Assembly: GCA_902773895.1 (NCBI GenBank)
Contig: CACYGB010000018.1
Span: 1 to 53,146 of the forward strand
Source: an uncultured Eubacteriales bacterium
Lineage (GTDB): Bacteria; Bacillota; Clostridia; Christensenellales; Aristaeellaceae
Direction of reading: 5' to 3'
Length of the DNA: 53,146 nucleotides
The notes under the pieces are model-generated. The model made no database searches, had not been told where the DNA came from, and saw only the letters and a list, made by a program, of their open reading frames with translations. Below, one piece after another: positions 22,774-31,288 of this stretch. The translations under genes were made by a program, and so were the position numbers. The stretch's first letter is position 1, and each line of letters starts with the position of its first letter.

Positions 22774-23469
22774 TCAGCTTTCCAGCAGGGCGCACAGCAC
22801 CTGCCGCAGCACAGCCCGGGCTTCTTCGGTGAAATACCAGTGGGTGCAGTCGGGCAGCGCCATGGGCGCGAACCGCCACGCCTTGGCCACGGGAATGGAC
22901 CGCGGGCTGACAATTTCATCTTTTTCGCAAAACGCGGCCGTTACGCGCAGCAGGGGCTTTTTGCGAACTGCGCCGATCTCCTTTTTCAGCCGCAGGAATT
23001 CCAAGTATGGGCCCGGACAGCCCAGCGGCGTCACAGGCCTGGACAGGGCGCAGACTTCCCGCAGTGCCGCTGCCGCCGGATCCTTTTGCCCGCGGGATAG
23101 CCGCAGAGCGCGCACGTACCGCGCCGGGTTTTTCAGCCGCAGGGTGCAGGCCAGAAACAGCAGGGCGGAAAACCGGATGCCGGGCTGCATAGCGGCCTTC
23201 AGCCCCAGCAAACAGCCCATGCCATGCCCCACAAAAACCACACGGCCGTACTGCTGCCCCAACTCCACAGCCGCCTGATTCACGCAGCGTTCCCACGCTT
23301 CGCGGTCTGCCCGGCGGAAGGAGCGCCGTTTGCCGCCGTGACCAGGCAGCTGAACCGCCCGGAAAGGCGTTCCCTCCGGCAGTCCTCGCAGCAGGAAATC
23401 AAAGAAACGAGGACTTTCCTGCAGGCCGTGCACCAAAAGGACAGCCGTCGTCTTTTGCGTCGTATTCAT
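22774..23469 (-). CDS. Alpha/beta-hydrolase fold protein lacking the nucleophile serine
   Basis: A 231-residue cytoplasmic alpha/beta hydrolase by fold: VLLVHGLQESPRFF at the oxyanion loop, RAVQLPGHGG, then strand-elbow VVFVGHGMGCLLGL, an acid in CEKDEIVSP and His in DCTHWYF. The elbow is normally G-x-S-x-G, but position 83 here is Gly (codon GGC, minus-strand 23223-23221), one base away from the AGC Ser codon. The acid and His remain. The protein is therefore either catalytically dead, acting another way, or the base is wrong. It starts at an ATG that overlaps the mntP stop, so it is translationally coupled to the manganese exporter, an unusual pairing. A monoacylglycerol lipase or carboxylesterase-like ancestor is likely. 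Confidence 0.82.
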   Translation of the reverse strand: MNTTQKTTAVLLVHGLQESPRFFDFLLRGLPEGTPFRAVQLPGHGGKRRSFRRADREAWERCVNQAAVELGQQYGRVVFVGHGMGCLLGLKAAMQPGIRFSALLFLACTLRLKNPARYVRALRLSRGQKDPAAAALREVCALSRPVTPLGCPGPYLEFLRLKKEIGAVRKKPLLRVTAAFCEKDEIVSPRSIPVAKAWRFAPMALPDCTHWYFTEEARAVLRQVLCALLES

Positions 23470-24032
23470 CAAATGATCTCCAAATGCTCCAGCAGGATCC
23501 TGACCCCCAGCAGGATCAGGATCACCCCGCCCAGGATTTCCGCTTTCTTTTCAAACCGGTCGCCGAACACGCTGCCGATTTTAACCCCGGCCATGGAAAG
23601 AACGCAGGTAGTGCAGCCGATCAACGCGATCGAGGAAAAAATATTCACGTTCAGAAACGCAAACGTGACGCCCACCGCCAGCGCGTCAATGCTGGTGGCA
23701 ACCGCCAGCGGCAGCATGGCCCGAAAGGACAGCACGGCGTCGGAGCCAGTCTCCTCCTGATCAAACAGCGCTTCCCGGATCATGTTGCCGCCGATCAGCA
23801 GCAGCAGCCCGAAGGCGATCCAGTGGTCGTAAGCGGCGATGGCGTCCTTGAACTGCGCGCCGGCCAGATAGCCCAGCAGCGGCATCAGCGCCTGGAATCC
23901 GCCGAACCACAGCCCCACGGTCAGGGCGTGCTTCCATTGGATTTTTTTCAGGGCCAGGCCTTTGCAGACGGCCACGGCGAAAGCGTCCATGGACAGGCCC
24001 ACTGCCAGCAGGAAAAGAGAGACAAAGTCCAT
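23469..24032 (-). CDS. mntP: Manganese efflux pump MntP
   Basis: A 187-residue, six-segment membrane exporter for Mn(II). It consists of two three-helix halves, each with the family's acidic motif: FLLAVGLSMDAFAVAVCKGL in the first half and AVATSIDALAVGVTFAF in the second. The Asp residues in SMDAFA and SIDALA are the expected metal-binding positions. The start is set by GGGGAGG nine bases before the ATG. No recognisable yybP-ykoY manganese riboswitch is present upstream (24033-24190); only the yajC terminator is there. It is followed, with a TGATG overlap, by the serine-less hydrolase gene. Confidence 0.93.
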   Translation of the reverse strand: MDFVSLFLLAVGLSMDAFAVAVCKGLALKKIQWKHALTVGLWFGGFQALMPLLGYLAGAQFKDAIAAYDHWIAFGLLLLIGGNMIREALFDQEETGSDAVLSFRAMLPLAVATSIDALAVGVTFAFLNVNIFSSIALIGCTTCVLSMAGVKIGSVFGDRFEKKAEILGGVILILLGVRILLEHLEII

Positions 24033-24127
24033 GGTCAATCCTCCCCAGCGGGAAACGAGGGTTCCCCGGCAATTTGATCGCACTTCAGGATACGCCCGGG
24101 CCTCCTGCCCGATGCGGTTTTTTCCGT

Positions 24128-24183
24128 CAAAAGGAAAAGCCCGCATCCGGCGCATGCTTTCCGCGCGTCTGCGGGCCTTTTCC
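24128..24183 (-). terminator. Terminator after yajC
   Basis: On the minus strand GGAAAAGGCCCGCA (24183-24170) pairs with TGCGGGCTTTTCC (24145-24133) around a long loop, one bulged G, then TTTTG. Confidence 0.65.
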
Positions 24184-24196
24184 CTGGATGAGCCTG

Positions 24197-24616
24197 TCAG
24201 GCCAGGATTTCGCCGTCGTTTTCCACGCTGACTTCTTCCACGCCCCGGATGGCCCAGCGGGCCACGGTCATTTCGGTAGGCTTATCACCGCTCTGGCCCA
24301 CGGCCAGGGTGATGGTTTCGTCTTTGATGTTCATGATGGTGCCGTAAATACCGCCGATGGTGGTGACCCGGTCCCCCTTCTTGAGGGCGTTGAGCATTTC
24401 CTTAACTTTCTTGTCCTTTTTGCGCTGCGGACGGATCAGCATGAAATAGAACACGGCAATCATCAGCGCCATGGGAACCACCAGCTGCAGCAGAGCGGCA
24501 ACGGGGCTCATTTGCGCGGCTTCGGCGCCTTCGGTGGCGGTGGTGGAGGCGGCAGTAGACGCTGCGCCGGATTCAGCAATCGCGGTGGAGATCCCAAACA
24601 GAATGTTTTCCAGCAT
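24197..24616 (-). CDS. yajC: Preprotein translocase subunit YajC
   Basis: A 139-residue single-span membrane protein of the SecDF-YajC accessory complex. An N-terminal stretch rich in Ala, Ser, Thr and Glu (about 40 residues, longer than usual) precedes the membrane helix LLQLVVPMALMIAVFYFMLI. The conserved RPQRKKDKKVKEMLNALKKG and GDRVTTIGGIYG of YajC follow. The start has AAAGGGG ten bases upstream. secD and secF are not next to it, and tgt/queA, frequent partners, are also absent from the window. It has its own promoter and terminator. Confidence 0.95.
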   Translation of the reverse strand: MLENILFGISTAIAESGAASTAASTTATEGAEAAQMSPVAALLQLVVPMALMIAVFYFMLIRPQRKKDKKVKEMLNALKKGDRVTTIGGIYGTIMNIKDETITLAVGQSGDKPTEMTVARWAIRGVEEVSVENDGEILA

Positions 24617-24653
24617 GATGGATATACCCCTTTCAATCGGATGTAACATCCTT

Positions 24654-24682
24654 ATTATATAATGAAAAGCCGTCGGTGTAAA
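24654..24682 (-). promoter_or_regulatory. yajC promoter
   Basis: On the minus strand TTTACA (24682-24677), 17-base spacer, TATAAT (24659-24654). Confidence 0.8.
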
Positions 24683-24782
24683 GTACAAAAATCCCTGGAG
24701 CGGAATAAAAATGTGACGCCGCGCGCCGGGCAGCGGCCAAGGAGCAGGTTGCTTTTTTCATTGTGCCCGGCGGGCCGCCGTG

Positions 24783-24811
24783 TTGCTTCCGTCCCGGAAG
24801 TATGATATAAT
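24783..24811 (+). promoter_or_regulatory. ecf operon promoter
   Basis: TTGCTT (24783-24788), 17-base spacer, TATAAT (24806-24811), 52 bases before the ecfA1 ATG. Confidence 0.75.
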
Positions 24812-24863
24812 GCGCTATGCTGGGGGAACCTGGCGAATGGAAAGAAATTCAAAGGGGATCATC

Positions 24864-25700
24864 ATGCCAACGCCCATTATTTCTGTGGATCATGTTTCTT
24901 TTGCTTATGAGGAAGAAGCCCGGGAAGCCGTGCGGGACGTGAGCCTGCAGCTGCCCCGGGGGTCGTTTCACGCCATCCTGGGCCAGAACGGCTCGGGCAA
25001 ATCCACCCTGGCCAAATTGATCAACGGCCTGTACCTGCCCACAAAGGGCACCGTAACGGTGTGCGGCATGGATACGGCGGACGACCGGAACACCTGGGAG
25101 ATCCGCCGCCGGGCCGGCATGGTGTTCCAGAACCCCGACAACCAGCTGGTGGCGACGGTGGTGGAAGAGGACGTGGCCTTCGGCCTGGAAAACATCGGCG
25201 TGCCCACGGCGGAAATGCCGGCGCGCATCGAAAAGGCGCTGCGGGACGTGGGCATGCTGGAGTACGCCCAGCGGGCGCCCCATACCCTGTCCGGCGGCCA
25301 GAAGCAGCGGGTGGCCATTGCCGGCGTGCTGGCCATGCAGCCGGAAGCCATCATCTTTGACGAATCCACCGCCATGCTGGATCCCCGGGGCCGCAAAGAA
25401 GTGATGGAAGCGGTAAAGCAATTGAACCGGGAGCAGGGCATCACGGTGCTCTGGATCACGCATTTCATGGAAGAAGCGGTGCACTGCGACCGGGTGCACA
25501 TCATGCACGACGGGCAGATCGTCCTGTCCGGCACGCCCCGGGACGTGTTTGCCGATCCGGAGCAGATCCGGAAATACCGGCTGGACGCGCCGCCCATGGC
25601 CCGGCTGGCCGTGCAGCTGCGGGAAGCGGGCATGCCGATCCGGGACGGCGTACTGACGGCGGAAGAAATGACAAAGGAGGTGCTGCGGCTGTGCAGGTGA
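24864..25700 (+). CDS. ecfA1: ECF transporter ATPase EcfA1
   Basis: A 278-residue ATPase of the energy-coupling-factor module that powers vitamin and metal uptake through exchangeable S components. It has Walker A GQNGSGKST (near 43-51), Q-loop VFQNPDNQLVATVVEEDVAF (typical of EcfA1), signature LSGGQKQRVAIAGVLA, and Walker B IIFDESTAMLD, with Ser where most ABC ATPases have Pro. The ATG is set by AAAGGGG. It overlaps ecfA2 by ten bases. The order ecfA1-ecfA2-ecfT is the classic group II arrangement. No S component lies next to it, so this is the shared module for substrate units encoded elsewhere. Confidence 0.95.
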   Translation: MPTPIISVDHVSFAYEEEAREAVRDVSLQLPRGSFHAILGQNGSGKSTLAKLINGLYLPTKGTVTVCGMDTADDRNTWEIRRRAGMVFQNPDNQLVATVVEEDVAFGLENIGVPTAEMPARIEKALRDVGMLEYAQRAPHTLSGGQKQRVAIAGVLAMQPEAIIFDESTAMLDPRGRKEVMEAVKQLNREQGITVLWITHFMEEAVHCDRVHIMHDGQIVLSGTPRDVFADPEQIRKYRLDAPPMARLAVQLREAGMPIRDGVLTAEEMTKEVLRLCR

Positions 25701-26560
25701 CATTGGAAAACGTGACCCATACCTATCAGCCCGGCAGCCCCTTTCAGGCCACGGCCATCCGGAACGTGAATCTGGAAATCCGCGAAGGGGATTTCCTGGC
25801 GCTGATCGGCCACACGGGCTCGGGCAAATCCACCCTGGCCCAGCACATCAACGGCTTGCTCCGGCCCACGGAAGGCCGGGTGCTGCTGGACGGCAAGGAC
25901 ATCCATCAAAAAGGATACGACAAAAAAGAGGTGCGCCGGAAGGTGGGCCTGGTGTTCCAGTACCCGGAGCATCAATTGTTTGAAGAAACCGTAGCCAAGG
26001 ACGTGGCCTTCGGGCCGAAAAACCTGGGCCTGTCCCCGGAGGAAGTCAGCGAACGGGTGACGGAAGCGCTGCGCCGGGTCGGATTGGGCGATCCCGCGCT
26101 GGCAGAAAAATCCCCCTTTGAATTGTCCGGCGGGCAGATGCGCCGGGTGGCCATGGCCGGCGTGCTGGCCATGCGGCCGCAAATTCTGGTGCTGGACGAG
26201 CCGGCAGCGGGGCTGGACCCCCAAAGCCGCCGGGAAATGCTGGACATGATTTCCGATCTGCACCGCCAGGGCACCACGGTGGTGATGGTATCCCACGCCA
26301 TGGACGACGTGGCGCATTACGCCACCCGGGCCGTGGTGATGGAAAAAGGCGCCATCGCCATGGACGGCGCGCCGGAGGAGATTTTCCGCCACGGCGAAGC
26401 GCTGGAAAAAATGGGGCTGGACGTGCCCTCCGTCTGCAAATTGGGCATGTATCTGCGGGAAAACGGGCTGCCCTTCCCCCAGGATGCGTTCAGGGAGGAC
26501 CAGGCGCTTTCCGCCATCCTGACACTGTGGAAAGGGGGGAAGCGGCATGGCGCTCAATGA
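25691..26560 (+). CDS. ecfA2: ECF transporter ATPase EcfA2
   Basis: A 289-residue second ATPase of the module, forming a heterodimer with EcfA1. It has Walker A GHTGSGKST, Q-loop VFQYPEHQLFEETVAKDVAF (the EcfA2 form), signature LSGGQMRRVAMAGVLA and Walker B LVLDEPAAGLD. The start is GTG at 25691, nine bases after AAAGGAGG and inside the end of ecfA1. Its stop overlaps the ecfT start by 14 bases. Residue choices in the Q-loop (PEHQLFEE versus PDNQLVAT) distinguish it from A1. Confidence 0.95.
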   Translation: MQVTLENVTHTYQPGSPFQATAIRNVNLEIREGDFLALIGHTGSGKSTLAQHINGLLRPTEGRVLLDGKDIHQKGYDKKEVRRKVGLVFQYPEHQLFEETVAKDVAFGPKNLGLSPEEVSERVTEALRRVGLGDPALAEKSPFELSGGQMRRVAMAGVLAMRPQILVLDEPAAGLDPQSRREMLDMISDLHRQGTTVVMVSHAMDDVAHYATRAVVMEKGAIAMDGAPEEIFRHGEALEKMGLDVPSVCKLGMYLRENGLPFPQDAFREDQALSAILTLWKGGKRHGAQ

Positions 26561-27353
26561 TATTACCCTGGGCCAGTATTACCCGGCGGACAGCGCTGTG
26601 CACCGCATGGACCCCCGGGTCAAGATCCTGCTGCTGATCGCCCTGATCGTGGCCATTTTCCTGGCCGGCAATCTGCTGGCCTTCGTGCCGGTGGTGGCGC
26701 TGCTGCTGGCAGCGTCCGCTTTGTCCCATGTGCCCATCCGGATGATGCTCAAGGGCGTCAAGCCCCTGCGGTTTATCCTGGTCCTGACGTTCGTGCTGAA
26801 CGTGTTTTTCCTGCAGGGGGAAACGGTGCTGGTGGATCTGGGATTCGCGATGATCAAAACGGAATCGCTGATCACCGCGGTGCACTACACCCTGCGGCTG
26901 GTGTTCCTGGTGCTTGCCTCCAGCCTGCTGACCCTGACCACGCCGCCCATTGTGCTCACCGACGGGCTGGAGCGGCTTTTGTCTCCCCTGCGGGTGGTGC
27001 ATTTCCCGGCCCATGAAATGGCCATGATGATGTCCATCGCCCTGCGCTTCATTCCCACGCTGCTGGAAGAAGCGGACAAAATCATGAAGGCGCAAACCGC
27101 CCGCGGCGCCGATTTTGAATCCGGCAATCTGATCCAGCGGGCCAAGGCCATGGTGCCGCTGCTGGTGCCGCTGTTCGTCAGCGCGTTCCGCCGGGCCGGC
27201 GATCTTGCCATGGCCATGGAGGCACGGTGTTACCACGGCGGCGAAGGACGTACCCGGCTGCGGGTGCTGAAATGCGGTCAGCGGGATTATATCGCCTGCG
27301 TCGTGATGGCGCTGGTCATCGCCGCCATCCTGCTGCTGAACCGGGTCTGCTGA
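26547..27353 (+). CDS. ecfT: ECF transporter transmembrane protein EcfT
   Basis: A 268-residue membrane scaffold that joins the two ATPases to an S component. An N-terminal HRMDPRVKILLLIALIVAIF segment starts the membrane part, with about five to six helices. The two coupling helices carry the Ala-Arg-x motifs that dock in the ATPases: AQTARGADFES and AMEARCYHGG. The N-terminus overlaps ecfA2. A MATE exporter follows after 42 bases on the same strand, probably in the same transcript. Confidence 0.94.
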   Translation: MALNDITLGQYYPADSAVHRMDPRVKILLLIALIVAIFLAGNLLAFVPVVALLLAASALSHVPIRMMLKGVKPLRFILVLTFVLNVFFLQGETVLVDLGFAMIKTESLITAVHYTLRLVFLVLASSLLTLTTPPIVLTDGLERLLSPLRVVHFPAHEMAMMMSIALRFIPTLLEEADKIMKAQTARGADFESGNLIQRAKAMVPLLVPLFVSAFRRAGDLAMAMEARCYHGGEGRTRLRVLKCGQRDYIACVVMALVIAAILLLNRVC

Positions 27354-27395
27354 TCCCGGGTTTTCGGGCTTTTACCGGACGACACGGAGGAATAT

Positions 27396-28769
27396 ATGGA
27401 AAAGCAAAAACGCCGGGACGGCTACGGCATTGTGGAGGGCGTGATCTGGCAGCAATTGCTGATCTTCTTCTTCCCCATTCTGCTGGGCACGTTTTTCCAA
27501 CAGCTGTATAACACGGCGGACGCCATGATCGTGGGGAAATACGTCAGCAAGCAGGCACTGGCCGCCGTGGGCGGCGCCACCGGCAACCTGATCAACCTGA
27601 TCGTGGGCTTCTTTATCGGCCTGGCCTCCGGCGCCACGGTGATCATTTCCCAGTTTTTCGGCGCGCGGCAGGACCGGCAGGTAAGCCGCACGGTGCACAC
27701 GGCGCTGGCCATGGCGGTTGCCGCCGGCATTTTCCTGACGGTGGTCGGCCTGATGCTGGCGCCCTGGATGCTGACGCTGCTGGATACGCCGCAGGACGTG
27801 ATGGAGCCGGCGCTGACCTATATCCGCATCTATTTTCTGGGCATGGTACCCTCCCTGATTTACAACGTGGGCAGCGGCATCCTGCGGGCGGTAGGCGATT
27901 CCCGGCGGCCGCTGTATTTCCTGATCGTCGCCTGCCTGACCAACATCGTGCTGGACGTGCTGTTTGTGGTGGGGTGCGATATGGGGGTGGCCGGCGCGGC
28001 CTGGGCCACCATCCTGAGCCAGACGGTCAGCGCTGTGCTGGTGATCCTGGTGCTGGCGCGGTCCCATACCGCCTGCCGCCTGGACCTTCGCCGGATCCGC
28101 TTCCACGGGGATCTGCTGCGCCGCATCGTGCGCATCGGCCTGCCCATGGGCCTTCAATCCGTGATGTATTCCATCTCCAATGTCATGATCCAGGCCTACA
28201 TCAACGGCTTTGGCACCGATGTTTCGGCGGCCTGGAGCGCCTGGGGCCGGCTGGACGGCTTTTTCTGGATGGTGCTGAACGCCTTCGGCATTTCCGTTAC
28301 CACCTTCGTGGGGCAGAACTTCGGCGCGGAAAAATACGACCGGGTCAAAAAGGGCGTGCGGGAATGCCTGCTGATGGCGTTTGCCGCCGCGGCGGCCTTC
28401 AGCACGATGCTGCTGCTGTTTGGCCGCCAGCTGTTTGGCATTTTCACCAATGAAGCGGCGGTGGTGGACGCGGGCATGCTGGTGCTGCGGAACATCGCGC
28501 CGTACTTTGTCACCTATGTGTGTGTGGAGATCCTGTCCGGCGCCCTGCGCGGCGCAGGGGAATCGCTGGTGCCCACGATGCTGACGCTGTTCGGCGTGTG
28601 CCTGCTCAGGCTTTTGTGGCTGCTGGTGTTCGTTCCCATGGACCGCACCATCCAGCGGACGGTGTTCAGCTATCCCATGACGTGGACGGTCACATCGCTG
28701 CTGTTTATCCTGTATTATCTGAAAGGCGGCTGGATGCAGCGCTGCCGGAACAAACTGATTACGAAATGA
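27396..28769 (+). CDS. MATE-family efflux transporter
   Basis: A 457-residue, 12-helix exporter of the multidrug and toxin extrusion group, probably sodium or proton driven. The N-lobe opens with VIWQQLLIFFFPILLGTFFQ and QLYNTADAMIVGKYVS, the typical MATE first helices. LVPTMLTLFGVCLLRLLW lies in the C-lobe. The length is normal and both six-helix lobes are present. The start has ACGGAGGAATAT before the ATG. The position after ecfT and before a DIP1984 gene suggests a run-on transcript, but no functional connection is evident. The substrate cannot be read from sequence. Confidence 0.92.
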   Translation: MEKQKRRDGYGIVEGVIWQQLLIFFFPILLGTFFQQLYNTADAMIVGKYVSKQALAAVGGATGNLINLIVGFFIGLASGATVIISQFFGARQDRQVSRTVHTALAMAVAAGIFLTVVGLMLAPWMLTLLDTPQDVMEPALTYIRIYFLGMVPSLIYNVGSGILRAVGDSRRPLYFLIVACLTNIVLDVLFVVGCDMGVAGAAWATILSQTVSAVLVILVLARSHTACRLDLRRIRFHGDLLRRIVRIGLPMGLQSVMYSISNVMIQAYINGFGTDVSAAWSAWGRLDGFFWMVLNAFGISVTTFVGQNFGAEKYDRVKKGVRECLLMAFAAAAAFSTMLLLFGRQLFGIFTNEAAVVDAGMLVLRNIAPYFVTYVCVEILSGALRGAGESLVPTMLTLFGVCLLRLLWLLVFVPMDRTIQRTVFSYPMTWTVTSLLFILYYLKGGWMQRCRNKLITK

Positions 28770-28779
28770 GGAAACGCCT

Positions 28780-29238
28780 ATGAAACTTGCGGAAGCCCTG
28801 CTGGAACGGGCGGACGTGCAAAAGCGCATCGCCCAGCTGGATGGACGGCTGAACAACAACGCCCGGGTGCAGGAAGGGGAAAAGCCCGCGGAGGACCCCA
28901 AGGCGCTTTTGAAGGAGCTGGAAAGCCTGACCGCGCGGCTGGAAACGCTGGCCGCGCAGATCAACCTGACCAACAGCCGTACCCTGATCGACGGGGAGAG
29001 CATGACCTGCTGCCTGGCCCGGCGGGACGCCAGGCGGCAGCAGCTGCAGCTGCTGCGCTCCTTCCTGGATACGGCCTCCTCCCTCAGCGACCGGGCAAGG
29101 ATGAGCGAGATCAAAATCGTCAGCACGGTGAATGTGGCTGCGCTGCAAAAGGATCTGGATCAGAAATCCAAGGCGCTTCGGGAACTGGACGGCAAAATCC
29201 AGGCCGCCAACTGGAGCACCGATCTGGAAGAAAACTGA
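28780..29238 (+). CDS. DIP1984-family protein
   Basis: A 152-residue soluble helical protein. It matches the DIP1984 (DUF6847) family by its opening MKLAEALLERADVQKRIAQL, then NNNARVQEGEKPAEDP, INLTNSRTLIDGESM and the ending DGKIQAANWSTDLEE. It is mostly two long antiparallel helices, probably oligomeric. The function of the family is not known; older annotations as septicolysin have little support. It starts ten bases after the MATE stop with a TGAGGA ribosome site and is the last gene before a convergent boundary. Confidence 0.88.
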   Translation: MKLAEALLERADVQKRIAQLDGRLNNNARVQEGEKPAEDPKALLKELESLTARLETLAAQINLTNSRTLIDGESMTCCLARRDARRQQLQLLRSFLDTASSLSDRARMSEIKIVSTVNVAALQKDLDQKSKALRELDGKIQAANWSTDLEEN

Positions 29239-29480
29239 ACGCGGGCAGGTAACGCGGCGAAGCGGGCGTGATCTCTGCGGCTGAGAATGAGCCGCACCGA
29301 TGGTTTCTGCGCGGGGGCGCAGAATGGCGGTTCGACTCCGTCTGTTCTTTTTCTCCCCAGCATCGGGCACACGCGCAATCCAACACCTTCTTTTTATTCC
29401 CGTATCGCCGGTCGCCGCGCCAGGGTGGGCAAGGGGCAGCCGCGTTCAGACAATCCCGTTTTGCGTCAGAGGCCGCCAAA
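29239..29480 (+). other. Structured intergenic region with tRNA-like T-arm
   Basis: No gene is seen. Three local structures follow each other on the plus strand: GCGGCT-GAGAATG-AGCCGC (29277-29295), TTCTGCGC-GGGG-GCGCAGAA (29305-29324), and GGCGG-TTCGACT-CCGTC (29327-29343), which has the form of a tRNA T-arm. TGTTCTTTTT then follows. A long-variable-arm tRNA would look like this, but the first loop lacks the U before an anticodon, no matching 5' acceptor strand is present and no CCA follows, so I do not call a tRNA. Confidence 0.4.
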
Positions 29481-29483
29481 ACC

Positions 29484-29526
29484 AAAGGGGTTCCGATCCC
29501 GTACAAGGATCGGAACCCTTTATTTT
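29484..29526. terminator. Bidirectional terminator between DIP1984 gene and fhs
   Basis: AAAGGGGTTCCGATCC (29484-29499) and GGATCGGAACCCTTT (29507-29521) pair around CGTACAA. T-runs lie on both sides. It probably ends the purine operon on the minus strand. Confidence 0.9.
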
Positions 29527-29583
29527 TGAAATTTGGCCGAGGGCGCGATACAGGCGCCTCGCCCTCAGCCTCCCCGGCAGGGA

Positions 29584-31260
29584 TCAGAACAGGCCGGTGA
29601 TCCTGCCGTTTTCGTCCACGTCGATTTTTTCGGCGGCGGGCACCCGGGGCAAACCGGGCATGGTCATGATGTCGCCGGTGAGCACCACGATGAAGCCCGC
29701 GCCGGCGGACACCTTCACGTTCTTCACCGTCACCGTGAAGTCTTCCGGCGCGCCCAGCTTTGCGGGATCGTCGGAGAAGCTGTACTGGGTCTTGGCGATG
29801 CACACGGGCATCCGGTCAAAGCCCAGGGCTGTCAGCTGGTCGATCTGCTTTTTCGCCTGGGGCAGCACGGTGATGCCCTTGCCGCCATACACCTTTTTCA
29901 CCACGGCTTCGATTTTTTCTTCGATGGTGCCGTCCAGTTCATAGCTGAAGGTGAAGTCGCCCTTTTCTTCCTCGCACAGGCGCACCACCTCGCGGGCCAG
30001 CGCTTCGCCGCCCTTGCCGCCTTCCGCCCACACGGTGGACAGCACGGTGTTGACGCCCAGCGCCCGGCACTTTTCAATAATGAATTCGATTTCCCTGTCG
30101 GTATCCGTGGGGAAGCGGTTCACCGCCACCACGCAGGGCAGCTTGTACACGTTCTTGATGTTGGAAACGTGGCGCAGCAGGTTCGGAATGCCCTTTTCCA
30201 GCGCGGTCAAGTCCTCCGTACCCAGCTGCTTCTTGTCCAGCCCCCCATGCATTTTCAGGGCACGCACCGTGGCCACGATCACCACGGCATCGGGGGTCAG
30301 GCCCGCCATGCGGCACTTGATGTCCAGGAATTTCTCCGCGCCCAGATCGGCGCCGAAGCCCGCTTCCGTGACGGTGTAGTCGCCCATTTTCAGGGCCATG
30401 CGGGTAGCCATGACGGAATTGCAGCCGTGGGCGATGTTGGCGAAGGGACCGCCGTGCACGAAGGCCGGGGTGCCTTCCAGGGTCTGCACCAGGTTGGGCT
30501 TCAGCGCGTCCTTCAGCAGCGCGGTCATGGCGCCTACTGCCTTCAGGTCGCCGGCGGTAACGGGCTTATCGTCGTAGGTATAGCCCACGATGATGCGGGA
30601 AAGCCGCTCCTTCAGATCTGTAATGGAAGAGGAAAGGCAGAACACCGCCATGATTTCGCTGGCCACAGTGATGTCAAAGCCGTCTTCCCGGGGCGTGCCG
30701 TTCACCTTGCCGCCCAGGCCGTCCACCACGAAACGCAGCTGCCGGTCGTTCATATCCACGCAACGCTTCCAGGTGATCTTCCTCGGGTCGATGCCCAGGG
30801 CGTTGCCCTGCTGGATGTGGTTGTCCAGCATGGCGGCCAGCAGGTTGTTGGCCGCGCCGATGGCGTGGAAGTCGCCGGTAAAGTGCAGGTTGATGTCCTC
30901 CATGGGCACCACCTGCGCGTAGCCGCCGCCGGCCGCGCCGCCCTTGACGCCGAATACCGGGCCCAGGGACGGCTCCCGCAGGGCCACGGTCACATCCTTG
31001 CCGATGCGCTTCAACCCGTCGGCCAGGCCGATGGTGGTAGTGGTTTTCCCTTCCCCGGCAGGCGTGGGGGTGATGGCCGTCACCAGCACCAGCTTGGCGT
31101 CTTTGCGCGTGCTGTCCTTGATCAGCTGCGGGTCAACTTTGGCCTTGTAGCGGCCGTAGGGCTCCAGATATTTTTCATCGATGTGGGCTTTCTTGGCAAT
31201 TTCCTGGATGGGCTGCATGCTGCACGCCTGGGCGATTTCGATGTCCGTCAGGTAAGCCAT
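29584..31260 (-). CDS. fhs: Formate-tetrahydrofolate ligase
   Basis: A 558-residue cytoplasmic enzyme that makes 10-formyl-tetrahydrofolate from formate, ATP and THF. The N-terminal nucleotide loop is [18 protein letters not shown]. Other family segments are [26 protein letters not shown]-type replaced here by [27 protein letters not shown] and the C-terminal [15 protein letters not shown]. Length is standard. The start has GAGGAGG nine bases upstream. It is the last gene of the purine operon, 28 bases after purL. Its product is the formyl donor for PurN and AICAR transformylase in the same operon, and a formate channel is encoded there too. It is also a Wood-Ljungdahl enzyme, but no other genes of that pathway are present in this window. 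Confidence 0.97.
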   Translation of the reverse strand: MAYLTDIEIAQACSMQPIQEIAKKAHIDEKYLEPYGRYKAKVDPQLIKDSTRKDAKLVLVTAITPTPAGEGKTTTTIGLADGLKRIGKDVTVALREPSLGPVFGVKGGAAGGGYAQVVPMEDINLHFTGDFHAIGAANNLLAAMLDNHIQQGNALGIDPRKITWKRCVDMNDRQLRFVVDGLGGKVNGTPREDGFDITVASEIMAVFCLSSSITDLKERLSRIIVGYTYDDKPVTAGDLKAVGAMTALLKDALKPNLVQTLEGTPAFVHGGPFANIAHGCNSVMATRMALKMGDYTVTEAGFGADLGAEKFLDIKCRMAGLTPDAVVIVATVRALKMHGGLDKKQLGTEDLTALEKGIPNLLRHVSNIKNVYKLPCVVAVNRFPTDTDREIEFIIEKCRALGVNTVLSTVWAEGGKGGEALAREVVRLCEEEKGDFTFSYELDGTIEEKIEAVVKKVYGGKGITVLPQAKKQIDQLTALGFDRMPVCIAKTQYSFSDDPAKLGAPEDFTVTVKNVKVSAGAGFIVVLTGDIMTMPGLPRVPAAEKIDVDENGRITGLF

Positions 31261-31288
31261 GGTGCCTTCCTCCTCTTCCTTTTGTCCC

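Noticed and set aside
24033..24190. Manganese (yybP-ykoY) riboswitch before mntP
   Set aside because: The conserved riboswitch core is not present; the only structure is the yajC terminator.
29239..29353. tRNA gene (Ser, Leu or Sec type) suggested by the T-arm and a long variable-arm-like hairpin
   Set aside because: No U33 in the candidate anticodon loop, no complementary 5' acceptor strand and no CCA. Kept only as a structured region.
29300..29944. Plus-strand frames opposite fhs and across the adjoining intergenic DNA
   Set aside because: They are antisense to the fhs coding region with codon patterns that follow the real gene, and they cross the shared terminator.
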